This document shows, piece after piece, positions 60,291 through 64,000 of a stretch of 64,000 nucleotides of DNA. Numbering within the stretch: position 1 is the first letter of the stretch; every line of letters begins with the position of its first letter. A program made the position numbers and the translations under genes. The stretch is from Mycolicibacterium hippocampi (lineage in GTDB: Bacteria > Actinomycetota > Actinomycetes > Mycobacteriales > Mycobacteriaceae), in contig NZ_BLLB01000002.1 in NCBI RefSeq assembly GCF_010723735.1, forward strand, positions 3,534,001-3,598,000, read 5' to 3'. The notes below the pieces were generated by a model. That model was not told the DNA's origin. It searched no databases and was given only the letters and a program-made list of their open reading frames with translations.

Positions 60291-60295
60291 TCTGT

Positions 60296-61123
60296 CTAGG
60301 GTGTCCTTCGCCGTAGGGTCGCAGCGGCCAGGCCGAGGGAGAGCACCGCGAACCCGATGACCACCACGATGTCTCGCATGGCGACCGACGTAAGCTCCGG
60401 GTGTGCACCGACCTCCTGTAGCGCCTCAAGAGCGTAGCTGGCCGGGAGCACGTTGCTGATCCACTGCAGCCATTCGGGGAGTTGCCCACGCGGGACGATG
60501 ATCCCGCACAGCAGCAGTTGGGGCGCGATGACCAGTGGCATGAACTGGACGGCCTGGAACTCGGTGCGCGCGAATGCACTGCACAGCAGGCCGAGTCCGA
60601 CACCGAGGACGGCGTTGGCGATCGCGATCAGGAACACCCACGCGGGACTGCCTGCGGTGTCGAGTCCGAGAAACCAGAACGACACCACACACGCCAGGGT
60701 GGCCTGCGCGGCCGCGGCGACGGAGAACGCGGTGCCGTAGGCCGCAAGCAGGCCGAGCCGACGCAGCGGGGTCGTCAGGATTCGTTCGAGAGTTCCGGAC
60801 ACCCGTTCCCGCTGCATCGTGATCGAGGTGATCAGGAACATCACGATCAGCGGGAACACCCCGAGCATGATCAGGCAGGCGGAGTTGAACGGCGACGGCT
60901 CACCGGGCCGGCGAGGCACGTCGGCGAACATGAAATACAGCAGCGTGATGATCAGGCTCGGGACCAACAGGATCATCGCGACGCTGCGGTGGTCGCCGGC
61001 GAGCTGACGCAGGATCCGGGTGGTCGTCGCGAGATAGCCGCGCGGGTTCAGCGCGCTCAGGCTGCTCCTGCTGCGGTGCCGCGCCGGATGATGGACAGAA
61101 ACGCTTCCTCCAGTGACTGGCAT
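60296..61123 (-). CDS. ABC-2 type exporter permease
   Basis: 275 residues with six predicted membrane helices and the ABC-2 signature region ITMQRERVSGTLERILTTPLRRL (~100-122). The first helix contains SVAMILLVPSLIITLLYFMF. It pairs with the upstream ATPase to export an unknown, probably lipophilic, compound. ATG 61123 has GAGAGG upstream and overlaps the ATPase gene by 67 bases, as the Rv1686c/Rv1687c pair does. The next usable start would delete part of helix 1. Confidence 0.88.
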   Translation of the reverse strand: MPVTGGSVSVHHPARHRSRSSLSALNPRGYLATTTRILRQLAGDHRSVAMILLVPSLIITLLYFMFADVPRRPGEPSPFNSACLIMLGVFPLIVMFLITSITMQRERVSGTLERILTTPLRRLGLLAAYGTAFSVAAAAQATLACVVSFWFLGLDTAGSPAWVFLIAIANAVLGVGLGLLCSAFARTEFQAVQFMPLVIAPQLLLCGIIVPRGQLPEWLQWISNVLPASYALEALQEVGAHPELTSVAMRDIVVVIGFAVLSLGLAAATLRRRTP

Positions 61124-61821
61124 CCTGTGTCCTCTCGCAGTCGGGCCGGTGAGCTCTGGACCAGTACCTGCCCGTCACGCATGAGCAGCAGGTCCTCACA
61201 GTGGTCGGCCTCGTCCATGACGTGACTGGACACCAGCAGCGTGGTGCCGTCGCGCGCCAGCCGATCGAACCGCTCCCAGAGGTCAGCCCGCAGGACCGGG
61301 TCCAGCCCGACGGTCGGTTCGTCGAGGACCAACAGGTCGGGGTGGGCGACCAGGGCGCATGCCAGTGAGACCCGGGTGCGCTGACCGCCCGACAGGTTGC
61401 CGGCCATGGCTTTGCGGTGGTCCTCCAGCCCGACGGCGGAGATCGCGTCGTCGACGTCGTGGGCGCCGGAGCCGCAGGGCGCGGCGAAGTAGCGGACGTT
61501 GTCCAGGACCCGCAGATCCGAGTAGATCGTCGGGTTCTGGGTGACGTAGCCGACGCGCTGGCGTAGGTCCGCGGACCCCGCCGGGCTGCCCAGCACCGTC
61601 ACCGATCCGGCTGCGACGATCTGGGTGCCGACGATGCTGCGCATCAGCGTCGTCTTTCCGCAGCCCGACGGGCCCAGCACACCCGTGATCACCCCGCGCG
61701 CCACTTTCACGCTGACGTCGTCGAGTGCCACACGGCCACCACGGACGACCCGCAGATCCCTGATGTCGACAGCGTCGGGGGGCGCGCCGCCCAGTAATTC
61801 ATCGTCCGATGAAGTCATCAT
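61057..61821 (-). CDS. ABC exporter ATP-binding protein
   Basis: About 254 residues. Walker A is GPSGCGKTTLMRSIVG, Q-loop YVTQNPTIYSDLRV, signature LSGGQRTRVSLACAL, Walker B LLVLDEPTVGLDP and switch SSHVMDEAD: all intact. It is of the drug-exporter (DrrA-like) type and corresponds to Rv1687c. Two adjacent ATG codons (61821, 61818) can start it. There is no ribosome site, but CATATT lies 6 bases upstream, so a leaderless transcript is likely. Confidence 0.9.
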   Translation of the reverse strand: MMTSSDDELLGGAPPDAVDIRDLRVVRGGRVALDDVSVKVARGVITGVLGPSGCGKTTLMRSIVGTQIVAAGSVTVLGSPAGSADLRQRVGYVTQNPTIYSDLRVLDNVRYFAAPCGSGAHDVDDAISAVGLEDHRKAMAGNLSGGQRTRVSLACALVAHPDLLVLDEPTVGLDPVLRADLWERFDRLARDGTTLLVSSHVMDEADHCEDLLLMRDGQVLVQSSPARLREDTGCQSLEEAFLSIIRRGTAAGAA

Positions 61822-61879
61822 CAAATGAATATGCGCTGTGGTCGAAGAGGTGTCAATACCGGTCCGTAAAGTGACGGCG

Positions 61880-62491
61880 ATGGCAGTCGAGCGTCTGGCG
61901 GTCGACCCGCTGGCAGCCGCGCACCTGCTGCTGGGTTCGGTGCTCTTCGGCCGCCAGGTCAGCGCGGTGATCGTCGAGGTGGAGGCGTACGGGGGACCGG
62001 CAGACGGCCCTTGGCCCGACGCCGCAGCGCACTCGTTCCGGGGCCCGGGGCCGCGCAACGCGGTGATGTTCGGCCCGCCGGGATCGCTCTACACCTACCG
62101 CAGTCACGGCATCCACGTGTGCGCCAACGTGGTCTGCGCGACGGACGGGGTCGCCGGTGCGGTGCTGCTACGAGCTGCGGTGATCCAGTCCGGTGCCGAG
62201 ACCGCCCGCGTCCGGCGGGGGGAGCGGGTGAGTGCGCCCGGGTTGGCGCGCGGCCCGGGCAACCTGTGCTCGGCACTCGGGATCACCATGGAGGACAACG
62301 GGACCGACCTCTGTGATCCGCACGCTGAGGTCCGGCTCGAGCTGGGTGAGGGGCAGACCGGCATGACGGGGCCCAGGGTCGGCGTCAGCAAGGCCGCCGA
62401 CAGACCGTGGCGGATGTGGCTGGCAGGACACCCGGAGGTGTCGGCGTATCGGCGCAGCCCTCGGGCACCGGCTCCCGGCCGGAGTGACTAG
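61880..62491 (+). CDS. mpg: 3-methyladenine DNA glycosylase (Mpg/AAG type)
   Basis: A monofunctional glycosylase of 203 residues that removes alkylated purines, starting base-excision repair. The catalytic Glu is in VIVEVEAYGG (~residue 37). The DNA-intercalating and base-pocket segments are HSFRGPGPRNAVMFGPPGSLYTYRSHGIHVCANVV and ARGPGNLCSALGI. Length equals Rv1688. I chose ATG 61880 over 61838 by the family N-terminus. The tyrS start lies 19 bp after its stop. Confidence 0.93.
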   Translation: MAVERLAVDPLAAAHLLLGSVLFGRQVSAVIVEVEAYGGPADGPWPDAAAHSFRGPGPRNAVMFGPPGSLYTYRSHGIHVCANVVCATDGVAGAVLLRAAVIQSGAETARVRRGERVSAPGLARGPGNLCSALGITMEDNGTDLCDPHAEVRLELGEGQTGMTGPRVGVSKAADRPWRMWLAGHPEVSAYRRSPRAPAPGRSD

Positions 62492-62510
62492 TACGGAAGG
62501 ATCAGAACCC

Positions 62511-63791
62511 GTGACTTCTGCGGCTTCCATCCTCGACGAACTGGAATGGCGTGAGCTCGTCGCGCAGTCCACCGACCGTGCGGCACTGGCTACAGCGCTG
62601 GCCGACGGCCCGGTGACGGTGTACTCCGGTTTCGACCCGACCGCGCCGAGCCTGCACGCCGGACATCTGATCCCGCTGCTGACGCTGCGGCGCTTCCAGC
62701 GGGCCGGTCACCGACCCATCGTGCTCGCCGGCGGGGCCACCGGGATGATCGGGGATCCGCGCGACGTGGGCGAACGCACTCTGCAGACCGCCGACACCGT
62801 CGCCGAGTGGTCGGGACGCATCCGCGGTCAGTTGGAGCGCTTCGTGGAGTTCGACGACTCGCCCACCGGGGCCGTGGTCGCCAACAATCTGGCCTGGACG
62901 GGTGAACTGTCCGCGATCGAGTTCCTCCGAGACATCGGCAAGCATTTCTCGGTGAACGTCATGCTCGACCGGGACACGGTGCGGCGCAGGCTCGACGGCG
63001 AGGGGATCTCCTACACCGAGTTCAGTTACATGCTGCTGCAGGCCAACGATTTTGTGGAGTTGCACCAGCGCTACGGGTGCACGCTGCAGATCGGCGGGTC
63101 CGATCAGTGGGGCAACATCATCGCCGGTGTGCGACTGGTCCGGCAGAAGGCCGGCGCCACGGCGCACGCGTTGACCACGCCGCTGGTGACCGACTCCGAG
63201 GGCAAGAAGTTCGGCAAGTCCACCGGCGGCGGCAGCCTGTGGCTGGACCCCGACATGACCAGCCCGTACGCCTGGTACCAGTACTTCATCAACACCGCGG
63301 ACGCGGACGTGATCCCGTACCTGCGCTGGTTCACCTTCCTGTCCGCCGACGAGATCGCCGAACTCGAGCAGGCTACTGCCGATCGCCCGCACGAACGGGC
63401 GGCCCAACGGCGGCTCGCCCGGGAACTCACCGACCTCGTGCACGGCGATGCGGCGACGGCGGCGGTGGAACACGCCAGCCAGGCTCTGTTCGGCCGCGGG
63501 GAACTCGGCCAACTCGACCAGGCCACGCTGTCCGCAGCGCTGCGCGAGGCGTCAGTGGCCGAGTTCGTCGCCGGTGGTCCGGCCACCATCACCGATCTTC
63601 TGGTCGCCAGTGGACTGTCGGCGAGCAAGGGCGCCGCGCGGCGGACCATCGCCGAGGGTGGTGTTTCGGTCAACAACGTGAAGATCGCCACAGACGACTG
63701 GGTTCCGCAGCAGTCGGACTTCCTGCACGGCAAGTGGCTGGTGCTGCGCCGGGGCAAGCGGAATATCGCCGGCGTCGAGCGCGTTGAATGA
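62511..63791 (+). CDS. tyrS: Tyrosyl-tRNA synthetase
   Basis: The class I synthetase of 426 residues has its HIGH-type motif as HAGHL in FDPTAPSLHAGHLIPLL (~50) and its KMSKS-type motif as KFGKS in DSEGKKFGKSTGGGS (~230). A C-terminal S4-like tRNA-binding domain follows (LLVASGLSASKGAARRTIAEGG, ~365-400). GTG 62511 follows GGAAGGA by 10 bases. In fast-growing mycobacteria the next locus is the rrnB rRNA operon, which agrees with the promoter at the window end. Confidence 0.96.
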   Translation: MTSAASILDELEWRELVAQSTDRAALATALADGPVTVYSGFDPTAPSLHAGHLIPLLTLRRFQRAGHRPIVLAGGATGMIGDPRDVGERTLQTADTVAEWSGRIRGQLERFVEFDDSPTGAVVANNLAWTGELSAIEFLRDIGKHFSVNVMLDRDTVRRRLDGEGISYTEFSYMLLQANDFVELHQRYGCTLQIGGSDQWGNIIAGVRLVRQKAGATAHALTTPLVTDSEGKKFGKSTGGGSLWLDPDMTSPYAWYQYFINTADADVIPYLRWFTFLSADEIAELEQATADRPHERAAQRRLARELTDLVHGDAATAAVEHASQALFGRGELGQLDQATLSAALREASVAEFVAGGPATITDLLVASGLSASKGAARRTIAEGGVSVNNVKIATDDWVPQQSDFLHGKWLVLRRGKRNIAGVERVE

Positions 63792-63833
63792 CTCACCGCA
63801 CCGAAAGCTGTGGTCACAGGCTTGAGCAGTCGT

Positions 63834-63849
63834 CCGGGAACAATCCCGG
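63834..63849 (+). terminator. Possible weak terminator hairpin after tyrS
   Basis: CCGGGA-ACAA-TCCCGG forms a 6-bp stem 42 bases after the tyrS stop. There is no following T-run, so intrinsic termination is uncertain. A second small stem, CGCACC/GGTGCG, lies at 63882-63897. Confidence 0.35.
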
Positions 63850-63937
63850 GCGCAGCGTCGTTGAGCTTGTTCAGGAGTCGACGCACCACACGGTGCGCGC
63901 GCAGGGGCGAGGTTGAAAAACACGCCCTAGCAGGCCA

Positions 63938-63966
63938 TTTGACTCTCAGTTTTCCCTCACGTAACT
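63938..63966 (+). promoter_or_regulatory. Strong sigma-A promoter, probably rrnB P1
   Basis: TTGACT (63938-63943), a 17-base spacer and TAACTT (63961-63966) form a near-consensus housekeeping promoter, the best in the window, pointing right with no gene before the edge. In fast-growing mycobacteria rrnB lies downstream of tyrS. The rRNA genes themselves are outside the window. Confidence 0.7.
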
Positions 63967-64000
63967 TGTTGAAGTCGTCGCAGCGCGGGCCCAGCCCGCA

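Overview
The window is high-GC actinobacterial DNA and reads as a fast-growing mycobacterium (Mycolicibacterium type). From memory, gene order follows the M. tuberculosis Rv1634-Rv1690 region: efflux pump, universal stress protein, uvrA, lysX, infC-rpmI-rplT, rRNA methyltransferase, cyclase, pheST, arg operon, lipase/acyl-CoA synthetase fusion, Trm112-like protein, ABC exporter, mpg and tyrS. The window ends in what looks like an rrn promoter just after tyrS, the place where fast growers carry rrnB.

Layout: 1-5.3 kb holds two MFS transporters, a cutinase-like protein, a universal stress protein, class I aldolase and a metallo-beta-lactamase-fold hydrolase. 5.4-14 kb holds uvrA, an acetyltransferase, an AlkZ-like protein and lysX (lysinylated phospholipid synthesis). 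14-16.3 kb is the infC-rpmI-rplT-methyltransferase translation cluster. 16.3-20.5 kb has a minus-strand MpaB/acyl-CoA dehydrogenase/SDR operon and a class III cyclase.

20.5-30.9 kb is the accessory region. A 1.64-kb segment (a small secreted protein plus a quinone-type oxidoreductase) occurs twice, almost identical, in direct orientation. Between the copies lie a pirin, a SigH-like ECF sigma factor, an NTF2/SnoaL-like protein, a TetR repressor and a large LuxR-type ATPase regulator. A third, diverged copy of the small secreted gene follows. All three small genes carry the same GGAAT-N18-GTT promoter, the SigH/SigR consensus, so the island looks like a self-contained ECF sigma regulon.

31-45 kb is housekeeping: a GltB-like protein, pheST, and argCJBDFRGH with an ArgR operator on the argC promoter. 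45-56 kb has an ABC-F ATPase and a complete phosphonate module, phnDCE-phnF-phnGHIJKLM, that imports an organophosphonate and cleaves its C-P bond. PhnL has lost ATPase motifs and PhnK has gained a Cys4 insert. 56-64 kb holds the lipase/synthetase fusion, a secreted protein, the Trm112-like protein, an ABC exporter with its TetR, mpg and tyrS.

All promoter, operator and hairpin calls are by eye. Gene identities rest on motifs and remembered homologues, not on searches.
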